64,000 bases of DNA from Trichinella spiralis (Eukaryota > Nematoda > Enoplea > Trichinellida > Trichinellidae), in contig CM012953.1 of the NCBI GenBank assembly GCA_000181795.3, positions 7,178,034-7,242,033 of the forward strand, read 5' to 3'. Under the pieces are notes generated by a model. It saw nothing but the letters and a program-made list of their open reading frames with translations, did no database searches and had not been told where the DNA came from. Shown here one piece after another: positions 26,901-41,043 of the stretch. A program made the position numbers and the translations under genes. The stretch's first letter is position 1; the number at the start of each line of letters is the position of its first letter.

Positions 26901-29900
26901 AATATCCGTTCGATCGACGGACACTCGAAATTCATAAGGCGCTCCGACGAACACCGGCACGTTGTCGTTTCGGTCGAGCACGTCGACCAGTACCAAGCAC
27001 TGAGCCAAAACACGACCTGCGTCTCGCAAACTACTCGCCCGGACAACTACCGGCCATTGGGCACGCGCTTCGCGATCCAACGGCACGCCCGTTGTATACA
27101 GAGCGCCGGTCCGCGGATGGACAGTGAACAGATGACCAACGGTACGGTCGTTCAACACTGAATAGATCACGTCAACTTTTGTTCGTTTGTTCAACACAAC
27201 CACGTCGCCGATGTAATCTGATCTGTTTCCATTTTCGAATGCCTGCAGTCGACTTCCAATACATTGAATCGAATCGTCGTCTTGGACGACTAACTCTTGC
27301 ACTTCCACCGTTCGCAAGTCAACATGGGCGTGGTCATCGAACTCACCGTCTGTGACGAGAAAATTCAACTTCATCCTAGCCAATACCAAACTGGCATTCT
27401 TCACTGTCAACCAGCCGGTTTCTGAATCCAAATGGAATGCATCCAGCACAGATCGCTCTTGTCCGGCTTCTTCCATTAGTCGATAGCTCAACGCTGGTCC
27501 GTCAGGATCGACAGCCCGGACGCGAACCACCGGCACGCCTTCCGCCACTGGCAACACTAGTCGAACTTGCTGACTTTTTGGCTCAAAAACTGGACCACAA
27601 TCGTTCACATTTTCCACTAAAATTTCCACCATCGCCGTATCGGCTGCCAGTGACGAGGAACCAACTGAAATATTGCTTCCATCGATTCGTTCAACCAAAA
27701 CGTTGAACAGCAACAGTTCGGCGCCGTGGTGTTGTTCCCGATCCAGAGGTACCACGGTGGTCAACGTACCAGTTATTGGATCCAATTGGAACAACCGTTT
27801 GGCCCAGTGTTCGATCAGTCGAAACGAACAACTGTCGCAGTTGACTTGCAACAGTGAAGACAAGCGCAGCACATCGGACGATGAAGTGTTGGTACCTTCT
27901 GGACGACGCAGAGTGACCACAGTGCCGGCAGGTTGATTTTCCAAAATGTGTCCGACAAACTTGTCGGACAAAAATCGTGGTCTAAACTGGTCAAATTTGA
28001 CATGTCCAAAATTGTGAAGCCTGTCAATCGCGGCCGCAGCAACTGTCGTCAGTGTTACTTGGGCCGTGTCACTGTGACCGAACAGATTGCTAGCCAAAAT
28101 GGTCAGCTTGAACTGTTCGCCAACGTCGACGCTACTGTTGTTGCTGTTGATCAACGGCCGTCGAACGCTCAAGCAACCGGACAATGGATGCAAGGCAAAA
28201 AATGGATGCTCATCCAAGTGGTAAGTGATGTGGCCCCCACCTTCGGCTTGGACTAGCAGAATTGGGGAACCGACGGTGGCGTCGACGCGCAAACGACCGT
28301 GGTACGATTTTTGCTCGAATCGAACGTACGCTTCAGAAGCGAGGCTAATTCGAATGGTAACAGACGCCGTGTCGGACAAAAGTCGCTGACCAGCTTTGGT
28401 CACTTGGATCACGAGAACGTGTTCGGCTGATTCGACCGGCAACGTTCGAGCCACAGTCAACAGTCCGTTGGAAGAGTCAAGATGGAACAGGCGTCGATCG
28501 TTGCCGGATACAATTGAATAACTGAGCACTGTTCGTGGAGGAGAACGGGAAAGTTCATTTTCTTTCTCCCCTTCATTTTCTACCACTTCCTCTTCTTCTT
28601 CTTTTTCTTCATCATCATCATCATCTTCTTCTTCTTCTTCAGTTTCATATTCATTCATATCGACCGCCACAAGTTGAATAATTTCTGTACCAATAACACT
28701 GTTGACTAACAAGCTGACTTCGTAGTTGGACTTGAGAAATCTGGGTGGCTGCTGGTCACCGCCGAGCACATGCACCTGAACGAGGGCGGACGTTTTCAAG
28801 TGGTAACTGCGAGCTTCGACCATCATCATCAGCAGTCGGCGTTGTTGTTCGCCACGGTCCAGCAACGGTTCAGCCAGCACCAAAGCACCGCTAACCGCGT
28901 CCAGTTGAAATTTCGCTGGCTTGTCGGCAAAATTACCAACAAGTGAATAAGTGATCGGCTGTTGGATGTTCGGCTTTTCAAAAAAACCCTCTATTGTCAA
29001 AACAGTACTGCCAACGGTCGTATTTTCTAGCAAGTCGATTCGGTACAGCGGCGTTGGCAATATTGGCCGATAGTACTTGACGCCGGTGGCGTGAAGTTCC
29101 ACCGAACCGACAGTCTGCAATCGACCATCGGTCACTGCGTAGGTGAAATTATAATTCGACAAATTAGACCGATCGACCAAAACCAATTCACCAGTGTCCG
29201 GCACAAGAGTCAACCAGTTAGGTAACGGTTGTTTGGAATAAAACCAAACTTGATCACCGTCCGGATCTTCGGCTTCGAATTGCACAAGTACACGCCCCAG
29301 GGGTTCGTTTTCTACTAGATCTAGTTGTAGGTTGGCATTTGAAAGCAAAACTGGCGCAGCGTTGAGCAAATGATCAGCCGGAGGCACGAAGCGTATCACC
29401 ACCCTGGTGCGAGAGCTCAACGGAGGAGAGCCAGAATCTCGAGCTTCAACGTTCAAACTGATCAACTGACCGTACCAGTGCGTCGAGCCAACACGGCTGC
29501 AGTAGATTTGACCACTGTTCCGATCCAACTGAACTCGACCGTCATCGCCGCCGTTATTACCCTCTTGATGGACAATCGAATAGCTAACTGTACCGTTGAG
29601 GCCAGCATCAGGGTCGACGGCAAAAATTCGACACAACAACTGCCCAGTTTTAGTGCAAGGCGGAACGTTAAAACTGTACAATTTGCTGCCAAACTGAGGG
29701 GCGTGGTCGTTTTCGTCCAAAACGCGTATCAACACCAACGTTCGACTGGTCAACGCAGGGGAGCCGCCGTCGCGGATCTCGACCTCAAGCTGGTGAACTG
29801 AGACCGCTTCACGGTCGAGCCGCCGGTCGCCGGAGTAGATCAGGCCGGTGTTCGGTTCGATTTGGAACAAACTCTGCGCATTGCCTTCGCGTATGGAATA

Positions 29901-32900
29901 AGTCAGCGTAGGCGAACGGGGTTCGTCGAAGTCGGTGGCGTTCAGCTGCACAATGCTGGTGCCGGGCGGGGAATTTTCCACCACGTCGGCTTCGTAGAGC
30001 GGTCGGGCTGGAACCGGCGCGTTGTCATTCCTATCTTTGACCGCCACGAACACGTCGACCCGCGTCGCCAACGACACCGGTGCCCGGTCCCGCGCCTCGA
30101 CCGTCAGCCAATAGTAAGATCTTGTTTCGCGGTCCAGTGGAATACGGCTCACAATCACACCGTCCTGCTCGCCAATAGCGAAATAATGCCAGCCATCACC
30201 GCCGACAATTGAGTACAATATCGACGGCTTAAGCCAGTCGACCGCGTCGGGGTCTTTCGCCTTCAAGCTGAGCACTACGGTTCCCGGTGGTTCGTTTTCA
30301 TAAATGTCGGCATTATAGGCGAACGAATCAAACTGTGGCGCGTAACGGTTCCGATTGACCATGTCGACGTCAACCACAACCGTGCAGGTGGTATTCAACG
30401 ATGGTCGACCAGAATCCCGAACAGATACCAGCAGCCGGTGCTCGACTTGAGCGTGAAAATCCAAACCATCATCTGCCACACGCAAACAGCCAGTTTCTGC
30501 ATCGATGGAAAATTTCTGTCCAACTTGTATTTCGAAGCGCAAACGACGATTCACTTCTGTATCGTCCTCGTCGAACGCTTCAACGCAGGTGAGCAGCGCA
30601 TACGGCGGAATGTCTTCGCGCACGCTGACCCTCTGCTCGTCAACTACACACTTCGGCGCATTGTCGTTGCAATCTCGCACGGTGATCAATATTCTGGCAA
30701 ACGAGCTCAACGGAGGTGAGCCCGAGTCAATCGCCTGCACCAGCAGATCGTACCGACGACGACGTTCACGGTCCAGTTGCCCAATGACAGTCAACAGGCC
30801 GTCATGCGAACCCAAGGCGAACTTATCACCGTTGGTGAGCAGTTTGTAGCGCACACGTCCGTTGGAACCGAGGTCTTGGTCACGAGCTCGAACGGTAAGA
30901 ATCGGCGAACTCAGTGCCGCATTCTCGTCCACTTCAGCCTGGTAGAGCAGTCGATCGAATACCGGCCGCTGGTCATTGCTGTCCCCGATGTGAATCAGCA
31001 AACTGCTCAAACTCACCAACGCCTGAGGCCAGTGGCCATCGCTAGCAGCGACAGTCAAATTGTAGCGCGGCACTTGTTCCCGATCCAAAGAACGTTGCAC
31101 GGTCAACTTGCCAGTGTTCGGGTCGATTCTCCAGCGACCGTCTTCATTGCCATCGATTATCGAATAGGTGACCAGACCGTCAGCGCCGACATCCTGATCC
31201 ACAGCTTGGAACTGAAACACAGTCAATCCGATGGTCGCATTTTCGAATACGGTCACTTCGGGATAGGGTAGGTGGAGAAATCTGGGCGCCCGTTGGTCGT
31301 CAATGCTGGGCCATTCGACCGGCTCGAAGCTAACCAACTGCCAGGACGAATCGAATCGCAGCAACAAATCGCCAGATCGACTCGGACGCTGACCGTCAGT
31401 CACTCGAACACGCACTTCAGTCGACTGGTTCGAATTCTTGGAACCCGTCAAACGCAACACGCCGTCCACAGAGCCCAGCTCGAGTCGGCTCCAACGACCG
31501 GCGTCCGTATTCACCAACGAATAAAACAGCGAACGGTTTCCATTTTCATCGCCATCCGACGCCTCGAAATGACAAAGCTGGCCGTCGTTGGCCACATGTG
31601 AACACCGGGGTGGGAGCTGAAAAAGCGGCTTGTGAAAATTACCACCAAAAACGAGTAGTTCGAGTTCGACATCCAGTTTCTGCTTGCAAGTTTTCGACTC
31701 GACCGAAACGTTGAATCGATACCAACCAGCCGCACTCAAGTGGCGCACCACCAACAAGCCGGTCGACTGTACAATTTCAAAACTTTCCGACGAAGAATCC
31801 ACACCCTTGAGCATCTGCCATCGATACTGACCACTGTCGACAAGTGACAGTGGACTGACAAAGCCAACAATGGTTCGATCCGGTGACGTGCCGTCGACTG
31901 TAAAATTCACCTTCTCTGGATGATTGGCAATTGACGGGCAACGCCCACTGTTGACGGTCACCTTGCAATCCGCGCTGACCAGCTCTGAGCCAGAAGAATC
32001 GTCAATGTGCAGTTGAATTGCATAAGAGTCGGACGGTATTTCGGCGACGTTGAGCATCAAGTGGTACAACGAAGCGTTAGCGTCGTCTTGGACGGCAACA
32101 AAATACTCGCTGTAATGACCGGTCAGTCGAATTCGATCGCCAATTTCAAACGACGGTGATCGAGACAAGGTACAAGTGGCGCAGGTTCGCTTCTGCACCA
32201 CATCGCAGCCAGAAGCGACCGCCTGGCAAGACAATTGGCACGGCTCCATCGCCGCCGCTGGACGTACGGTGATGTTGACGAGGGCGACGTTGGGTCGGGA
32301 TGCCGGAACCTGGTCGGCAAAAAGCCTCGCCGCCCGGTCCTCGGCGACCACCGTCAGCAGAACACTGCGTCCTGCGAGCGAATGCAACGGACGGACGCTG
32401 CTCAGCACGCCAGTAACGTGATGGACGGCGAAAAAACTGCTCGCCTCTTTCAAATAATAGTAGACCTCTCCGTTGAGACCCTCGTCGGCGTCGGTCGCGT
32501 GAACCTTGACCACAACTGAAAACGGTTCCAACAGTTCGTCGACCACGGCCGAATAATGATCCGGCTGAAATATCGGTGCCAGATCGTTCTCGTCGATCAC
32601 TTTGATCAACAGCCGAGCCGACGTTTCCCGCTTGATCTCGCGCACACTGGCTCGGACGACCAGTTCGAATTGTGCATTCGATTCACGATTCAACGACAAA
32701 TCCAACAACGACTTTGTATGGACACGCAAATAGGCAAAATTGCCAACTACGACACTTTCGGCTTTAAAAAAGCCTTCCGCGTCCCCGGATATGATCCTAT
32801 AACGGACGTGGCCTTTGAGATCCGGAGATAAGTAGATTCCCATTTTGCTAGTGGGCTGCACGTAAACTTTGCGGCGGGTGTTTTCCAATATTGTAGCCAC

Positions 32901-33017
32901 ATAAGTGGACTGAGTGAATTCAAACGTAACAGCACTAGTGGACGAATTAGAATTGGTCGTCGAAACAACCAAATGGAATGCATGTAGGCAACAAATAACA
33001 AAGCCGAAACTAAGCAT
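17954..33017 (-). CDS. FAT: FAT-type giant protocadherin
   Basis: Single-pass adhesion receptor for planar polarity and tissue organisation. Exons in coding order: 33017-22371, 22298-21826, 21743-21340, 21269-21102, 21040-20883, 20804-20111, 20028-19189, 19123-19004, 18916-18682, 18598-18222, 18150-17954. They sum to 4770 residues (human FAT1 about 4590). A signal peptide is followed by some thirty or more cadherin repeats with recurring LDRE and DxNDNAP calcium motifs. After residue 3700 come EGF-like domains, a laminin-G domain (about 3900-4060), three more EGF domains and a membrane helix near 4258-4280 followed by six arginines. The tail has FHWDYSDW, matching the HWDxSDW block of FAT proteins, and RYLPMF, matching a second FAT tail motif. 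The ATG follows a likely acceptor (TTTTTTATAG), so a noncoding 5' exon probably lies upstream. FAT is preferred over Dachsous or CELSR because of the LamG/EGF order and tail motif. Confidence 0.93.
28556..28660 (-). repeat. Acidic low-complexity insert in a cadherin repeat
   Basis: TTC/ATC trinucleotide runs encode a block of about 35 residues, nearly all Glu and Asp, inserted between the start and core of one FAT cadherin repeat. The flanking cadherin sequence is intact and in frame. Confidence 0.85.
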
Positions 33018-36000
33018 CAACTATAAAAAAATACAAAAAGTATGTATTTTATTAAATATTTACAAGCACATAAAAAATTCTCAATGTGCAACAATTCTCT
33101 TTTTTATATAAAACATCCGTTGCTTTAATAAATCAAACGACTTCATCGATTGAAAACAATTTCCTACTATTAATAAGCTGACCCTGGTGGACGTGGAACT
33201 AAATCATGATAACAATGCTGTGCATGAAGATACAACTTTATTTTCAAAATTCCAACGGTTCTCATGCTACAAAGGAAAAGGAAAATTTTTTTTCTCGAGT
33301 TGGTAAGAAAATTGACAAATACCTTAGTTCAAATTCTATGATAATAATAATAATGATTATTACACTTTGAGTGAAATTGGCAGTCGTGTGAGAGAGAAAA
33401 AAACCTTTTTCACACCAATGTGCACACGTTGAATGCTTCCACTGGGCAGAGATAACCGGGTGATCAAACATTTATTTTCATTTATTCATTTGACAATCAA
33501 TAGCAGTGCTGCTCATGCATACATGAACACGGGCACGTTGGAAAAGATATCCGAAGCGTATTTTCAAAGTACGCGCTTTATCAGAAAGTTCACATAACCA
33601 ACCAACCAACCAATTATATACAATGAAACCTACATGACTGGAAAAAGTTAATGAAACAACTGTTGAAGAAAATGAAATACTGTCTCACAATTGACAAAAG
33701 AGGAGAACAAATCCAATATGATGGCCAATGACTGGTCAATTCTAAGTACTTGACTTTTTCCGATCAGAACTTTTGGCCAGCCAAGCGGATGCTTGACATC
33801 AAACAAGCAGGAAATTGGCCATGAAAGAGTCGTGAAAAGCCCACTTGAAAAGCGCATTCGCATAGTAAACAGAAATGGCCACCTGTTCAACTGCAGATAT
33901 AGATTTTCATTTCAGCACCACATACATCCACAAACATACACATACATACATATTATACAGATATTTATAGCTCGTGCTGGTACTGTTGTTACTGCTTGCT
34001 AAACGAGAACAGTGCTTTTCAATTTTCACTCAACTGAGATATTTATTCTCAATGAATAAAGGTTTTCGGAAAAAATATGAGCATTAAACAAAATAAAATT
34101 AGCTGCAATGGTAGTAGAAAAAGTATGAAAAATATTTATATTAGCTTTTAACATCTACCGACCCAGCTATTTCACCAAAGTGTCTACCATCTGTTCAATA
34201 TGTACGCATATACTTAATATAAAAGCAAGATTGATTTTCAAATTAAAGATCTGAACAATATCTAATTAAATCTAAACAACAACAACAAAAATAGCAACAT
34301 AAAAAAGAGGAAGAGGAAGGAGAAAAGAAAAAAGTGAAGAATCATTGAAACATTGCTTGAATAATGAACAATTTTGAAAAATCAAAATAATATATTTTGG
34401 GTAAAAAAATAGTTTTTCCCAACAATGGTTCCAATTTATTCGCGACGGGATGCCAGGAAAAAAAGAGGGTCAAACATTCAGAAGATGGCTGGTAACAAAG
34501 TCCATCGTCAAGTATCCCGCGTCATCTGATGAAGAATTAGCACGGCCACTGCAGCTTTGCAAGCAAATTTTCACCGCATTCATCCATTATGAAAAACCTT
34601 TATTATTCGTTCCCCATTTGTCAAACACATCTGTCAGCTTTATTCTCAGTTGCTCTTTTATTTCTCGAACATTCATTTCGACAAAATTGCTTCACTTCAC
34701 AATTTTACACAAAGCAAAAAAAATTTACCCACCACTATTTGAACTTTGCTTTTCGACTGAAACAACAAACAATATTGTTTTTTTATTTTCTGTCTTTTTG
34801 TTTCAAATAATTTTACCCAATTTTATCATAAAAATGACGATACAACTTTTACAACTGTTCGTTACAATATTGATAAAACCACCACGACAAGTACGTTCGT
34901 TCAACTTGGGCAAACAACGTTTCAGGGGTATTTAAAAAGTTCGTCACCAAATCAAACAACGCTTTCAAATGTCAAATAATCATGATAAACCAGAATCATC
35001 TTTACAGCATATGAGAAAAATTAATTAAATAAAAATACATGTATATCTATATCTACACGTGTACGTTTACAATTTTAAAATCCAACTTTCAACTAAATTG
35101 CCCCTCATCGAGATGATTAAATAAAAGATTATTATTTTGAAATAAAATTTCATTTCATTTACTTCTTCTCATTTTCATTTCTGTGAAAGCATTTCGCAAA
35201 GATTCAACAATATATCAGCATAAAACAACTTCTTTTCCCCCCTCCGCTGTGCAATGGCCATTTATTTCATTTCTTTACCAATAATAAAAGACAAAACTGC
35301 AAAAATAATGTCAAGGTCTGCGCATCCGCTTTCCCACAACGCAAGAATAGGCTAAACTGACAATTATTTCCCACGCTATTCAAAATTCTGCAATCATACC
35401 AAAATCGTAGCTAACTTGGACAAAAACAAACAAATTATCAACACAAATACTTAACATCTGCAGATAAGTGCTTTCCTCTCCATTGATCCATAAATGAATG
35501 GACAAAAAGACAGAACTAAACAGTCCAAAACTATCTGCCTAGTCTACAATTGGAAAACGTACTAATTTGCCGTCGACCACGCCCATTTTGACCACTGCAA
35601 TTTTAAATGTCAACGTCTCGTAAACTGTCCATTTCTTTCTCCATCACTTTTTCCAATCAAAAATAAATAACAACAATGAAAGTAATGTAAACAAATAAAC
35701 AAACAAACAGAAAAAAGAATACAAACTACTGATCAAACCAGCGATTGAATGAATATCCAATCCATCCAATTGGTTCCCTGTGGCCAATTTCCACATACAC
35801 GGCGTTTTGCATGCGACTTGCGTGGAAAATTTCAATTCGATCGTGTCGATATTCCCTCGCCACGATGTAAAAGAGAAAAAGAAACAACCAATCGTTAAAG
35901 TAGCCTCTCAAAAGCTAGTGTGTGTTCAGCTATTGATTCTGCACTGACCAATTGGTAATAATTACAAGGAATCGATCAGGGGCCGTTTCCATAGGCCAAA

Positions 36001-38372
36001 AATAAAATCTGCCCAGCACGGCGACAATTTGACAGCATCAATCGAAACGACCATAGCCGCTTTTTCCAAAACAAGCTTGTCAAATTTGTCACAGCTAAAG
36101 GTGACCAACTACTACTACTATTGCCACCGTCTGTCCGGAGGGATGGATCAATTCTTCCAAAACCCTATCCCGGCTGAACAGCTATGGGAAATTTCAAAAG
36201 TTTGTGGAAAAATTTGCCTCCAATCCAATCATCCCACAGTTCAACAACAACAACAACAACAACAATAGCAACAAGCGGTCAAAAAGCAACAACTCAATTC
36301 TCTCTCCACTAGAAAGCATCACAGAAGAAAAAACAACATCATGTATATACGTATATTTTCAATGGCAAATTTTTCGAACAACATTTTCCTCTTTGACAGC
36401 ATGCCACATGTTGTTATCTTTGTTGCTTTGGAAGAAAAGATATTTATCCAAAAAGAAATATACATACATCCGTCTCACTTTTGAATTAAGAAGCATAAAA
36501 AATCTCACATGTTAAAAAATCAAAATACACACATATTCATAAGTTTCATTCATTCAATATTCACTATTCAGATTCATAAAGTCAAAAGTATTATCTCAGG
36601 TCAAGAAATGCTGAACAAACACAACCTTAGAATAATTTGCAAAAGATTAGCATACAATATTTCGATCAGTTTACAAGTTGCTGTTTATAAAATGAAACAA
36701 ACGCTTTGTTGAATGCTCGAATGAGATGAAATTCGTTTCCGTGTTAGTCACGTCGAAAAATGCACATAGAAGAAGAGAAAGAGCAAGGTGATCAATCAAT
36801 TGATGAATGAATATTCCCTCTCTTGACCAACTGACCTGATGCTCATTGTCGTCTGCACAAATTGCTTAGTTGTTCAACTGTGAAAGTTATAAACGAAAGT
36901 GAAAGTATGAAGAAGAAAAAAAAATCGAAAAACTTGCTATTGAAGAACAAGAGTAAATTTTTGTTTGACAAGCTAATTTTGTCCTGCCCAAAGCCTGAAC
37001 AATTTGACAATGGAACGGTGATCAAATTGACACAGCGCAGAATGCAAATAAAAAGCTCAAATAAAGCGGCCGAACATCTGGGATGACACACCTCGAATCA
37101 AAAAGCAAAAACTGATAGCAGCTGTATAATAAAATGTTTCGTAAAGGTTTTGCAAGAAATCATTCGAACAGACGATCAACTACAACTATCTGTTGAAGAA
37201 ATTATTAAACAACGATTGATAAGAACAAGAAAACTCTGATACACGACAGAAACTATCAAATGTCAAAATTCCTGCACGTCCACATAGATGTCAATTGGAA
37301 ATTTCTACGCTAAAGCAATAATTTTAACATTAAATTGCACATTTTCAATAAAATAATGACAACAACACTGCCTTACTAAAATTCATCACAGTCAAAACAT
37401 TAACATACATGGTAGAGAATATTTCTTTTCGATTTCTACATTGCAAATAAACATTATTTACATGGTGGACAATTGAAATGAAAAATTTACAATTGTACAT
37501 TCTATACGACTTTTCAACAATTATTCATACATTACAAACAGTTGAAATATTTTCAAATTATGACTATAAAAACGAAAAAAAACAATCACTTACCATTATT
37601 ATATACTAAAACGGCAGTTCAAAACGGCAGTGAACTAAAATATTTTTCTAAAAGCGCATCCTATAACCCGTCTAAAATAAGCAATGATTCATTAATAGCA
37701 TTATGATAAATGCATAAAAACGTTTTTAATAGTTAGTTCTCTGCAAACTGAACATAAAATCGAAACACTTGAAAACATTATCCGATAAAACATTACTTAA
37801 AAAACAAAACCATTAGCAGATAAGTAAAAATTCCATTAGAAAATTATAAACATAAACCATTTTCAAATATAATGTCAACTATTACAAAGATAAAATCAAA
37901 ATTCATATTGTCCTTATCTAGACGACTGCCTTTTCCAAATAATAAATCTTTCACTGCTCAATGACTGTACAATAAAATGACAGTAAGTTACGGTAATGCT
38001 GAACTTCAAATTACTGTAAAAAAATGATGAAATATTTCTGCTTAATATTCAATAATCAATAAAACATACATATATATATATATATTTTATAATAAGATAC
38101 AAATAATTAGTTTAAATTACTTTTATGTTTTATTTTGCCATGAATCCTAATTTTTTAATTTTTATTTTTGCAATTCATTTTTTATTATGTTAGAAACAAA
38201 AGCGTTTTCTATCAACCTGACCATCACTATATGTGTTCCGCGGGCATGGAACGAAGGTTCACTGGAAATAATGTCCAAAAGAAATATATTATATGCGGTG
38301 AATAGATACTTATTCACAATTATTTTACTGTTATTAGTGTTAGCTTGCATTTTGCTTGGTTTTTGTTGCATA
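33018..38372. other. Long intergenic stretch upstream of FAT
   Basis: No gene supported. The first part should hold FAT 5' exons and promoter. Open frames at 34450-34935 and 36862-37086 have no family match, splice partner or sensible composition. Low-complexity tracts include (CAA)n at 36242-36265 and a TA tract near 38070. Confidence 0.55.
36242..36265 (+). repeat. (CAA)8 microsatellite
   Basis: Eight CAA units followed by an interrupted tail, in intergenic DNA. Confidence 0.85.
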
Positions 38373-40640
38373 TGAAGTTTATGGTCGAAACAGGTGCCAC
38401 GGCGTTAACTGGATGACATGGCGTTGGACGCCGTCACATTTGACGTTTTCTAAAGCGCTAACCGAATGCAATGGCGTTGGATGCCGTCACATTTTGACAG
38501 ATGCTAAGGCGTTATGCTGTGATCTTGATGAATGGCTGTGATTGGACGATGGTGTTGGCGATGGTTCAGTGCAGTCGGCTACCAGAAGAGTTAATTAGTG
38601 TGCTAGTGGTTGGTATTTCTGTATTTGCTTGCAATTTCTGTCGTGACTTGAAGTGTATTGCGATGCAAGTTACAGGGTGTAACATGTAGATCTGTCTTGA
38701 TTATAAGTTTTTGTTGCGCGGCTTATAAGTGTATACACGTCACTGTCGAGTGACGTAGTTCCGAGTCGGCTAGACACATTGTTTTGGCGCTTACTGTATT
38801 ATATTTAGCAAAGGATGTTTTGTACTTTATTATTCAAATTGCCACCTTTACAGTAATACAAACAACGAACTTGAGTGTTAGAATTAAACGGAGTTCTACA
38901 TTTTGGTGCCACCAGCCGGGAACTGGTAAATCCGTTGGAAATGAAGTCATACTTGGAGACTTTAAAAATACCCGACATGTTATGAAGTTGCGAGTCACGC
39001 GCTTATTGAATTAAGTCGACAAGTTGCTTACAGAAGGTGCTGACGCCATTGCATTGGAGGAATGCTTTTACAAGTGTCAAGAGGCGCAGATGCAGTATAA
39101 GATCCGATTGGGTGATGGAAACTCATATGAAAGGGAATTAGGCGCCACAGTCCGCGCGTCACTGTCGAAGGCAAAAGCATTCATAAAACTTTGCACCGAA
39201 GATAAACCAGATATGTCGAACAAGATAGTTGAGGAAGGGCAAAGTGTATCCAATTCAAACTACCTAAACGAGAGCTGTCAAAATTTGATGGAGATGTTAT
39301 GCAGTTCGCGACATTCTGGGCCCAATTTGAATTTGCGGTTGATTTAAACCCCAACATAGCCAATGTCGACAGATTTGGCTAATTGCGCAGTTGTTTACAC
39401 GGCAAGGCCCTTGATGCCATCCAAGGATATGCAGTCAGTGCCGTTAACTATCCAGCTGCGTTATACACCAGGCATACATCTGGTCTGATAATTTTATATC
39501 TACGCGTCATATGTAAAAAACAATTTTCAACTATTTGAGACATATTTACCTCAAAATTTATTTCTAAAAGTATATGAAAGTTATAGTAATGCTCAATGTT
39601 GCATATATGCAACTCAACTTTAGGACGTTTGAGCACAGGTGTTTGGTCACTTCAGACCTTGAAATTTTATAAAATGATGAAGCAATGCGTCATCAAGTTA
39701 GGTTACATTTTGGAGTCTTTAAAAACATTTCATAAAAGCATGGCCTTATTGCAATCACAAACAATTTTAATATTTGAAATCTTGCACACTGCACGCATAC
39801 ACTTCGTCCCCCTGAGAGCAGAATTACCGCATTGAGCTGCACGTCTTCCGCGACTCCTCAGAGATTTACATTGTGCCCCATTAAAACGTGATTTTTTTAT
39901 CAGAAGAGAGTTGGCATCACTACTGTAGCATATGTACTTAACCTGTTAATCAAAATAAGAATTGCACATGAGCATCCCATAGATGCAGTAGTCATTATGT
40001 ATTTTGTATCTGTTGTGTGTGTGTTGCGCCTGTTGTTAGTAAAGACCATATCCATAAGTGACCAATGTCTTACAACTCCCAGTACCCGCCGCATTCACTT
40101 CGGCGCCAACTCTTGAACGGAGTCTGCGCTACTATTGGGGACGCCAACTGTGGTTTATGAGCCACCTATGGAAGCGGTGGGTTGAAGAGTATTTGGTAAC
40201 CCTCACCACTCGAGAGAAATGGACCAAGATTAGACTGCAATCAGAAAACGGCGACCTCGTGTTTCTTGTGGAAGAAGGCGTAACCGGTGGAAGCTGGGTG
40301 TGATCATGAAGACGTTGCCGGGGAGTGACCGTATCACCCGGTCAGTGCGGGTGCTGACTGCCTGAGGCATTCGGAATCGTTCGAGTAGATCACTTATTCT
40401 TCTGGAACCAGCCTAAGTTCTGAAGTCAAGATCAGCTACCGTAACCTCGGAAGAATATTGCCAACGGCGACGTGTAAGTGATTGACTGCTTGTGATGTAA
40501 TAGGTTAGCAGGTCTGGTATCTGGTGATCACTTGGTTGCTTCATGGTCTCGCTTGGAAGTGTTTCTGCGTCTGTCTGTGCCTCGATTGTAACGGTTGTCA
40601 TCTCTGAATAAAATCTCAAGTTCTTTGTGTCTTCACTGTT
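38373..40640 (+). mobile_element. BEL/Pao LTR retroelement relic
   Basis: Broken fossil of a BEL/Pao element. The left part (to about 38900) looks like an LTR and holds an imperfect short tandem repeat around GCGTTGGA[CT]GCCGTCAC. It ends in CTACA directly before TTTTGGTGCCACCAGCCGGG, typical of the primer-binding area. Inside, a gag segment shows the KFDGDV ... FW ... FE pattern of the BEL/Pao gag family near 39270-39430, a short RNase H-like patch (IELHVF) lies near 39832-39880, and the integrase tail (LWKRWVEEYL ... GDLVFLVEEG) lies at 40165-40300. Most of pol is missing and the frame is broken many times. No clear right LTR was found, so age cannot be estimated from LTR divergence; the decay suggests it is old. 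Confidence 0.75.
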
Positions 40641-41043
40641 CTTGAGTTAGAGCTAACTCTCATCAGCCCTGGAAACCGCCAGGACTTGATTGTTCTCAGT
40701 AGAGGTTTTTCAGTTAAAAACATATTTAAAAAATTTTATATTAAAATATACCATGAAAACTATGGTAAATTTACATGTATAACATTATTTGATTTTTATT
40801 TTTCCATTAAATTTATTTAAAATAATGAACTCTCTGGCAAATTTAATTTCTACAATATTCATGAATCTTGAAAGTGTTTTATACTGTAATCCATTTCTTG
40901 CAACAATTTTAGAAAGAATATAATTTGTGCAAAATTGTTTCTTGTTTTATATTTAACGTTATTTTATATTATAAATTATATGAATAGTAAAATTAAGTTA
41001 GCTCGAATAATCTATAGTTTAATGTTCAAGGATTCATTTTGAA
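40641..41043. other. Spacer between BEL relic and RNASEH2B
   Basis: AT-rich sequence; likely promoter and leader of RNASEH2B. No motif I can name. Confidence 0.5.

Noticed and set aside
22491-32519. Many plus-strand open frames of 80-260 residues
   Set aside because: They are antisense shadows of the GC-richer 10.6-kb FAT exon; none has a family pattern or splice partner.
33015-33020. Upstream TTG as start of the FAT frame
   Set aside because: The next codon is ATG and the bases just before look like a splice acceptor, so the ATG is the better start.
34450-34935. 161-residue plus-strand frame in the intergenic region
   Set aside because: AT-driven composition (Phe/Ile/Ser runs), no motif and no flanking exon.
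36862-37086. Small basic frame
   Set aside because: Lys-rich from A runs; nothing supports translation.
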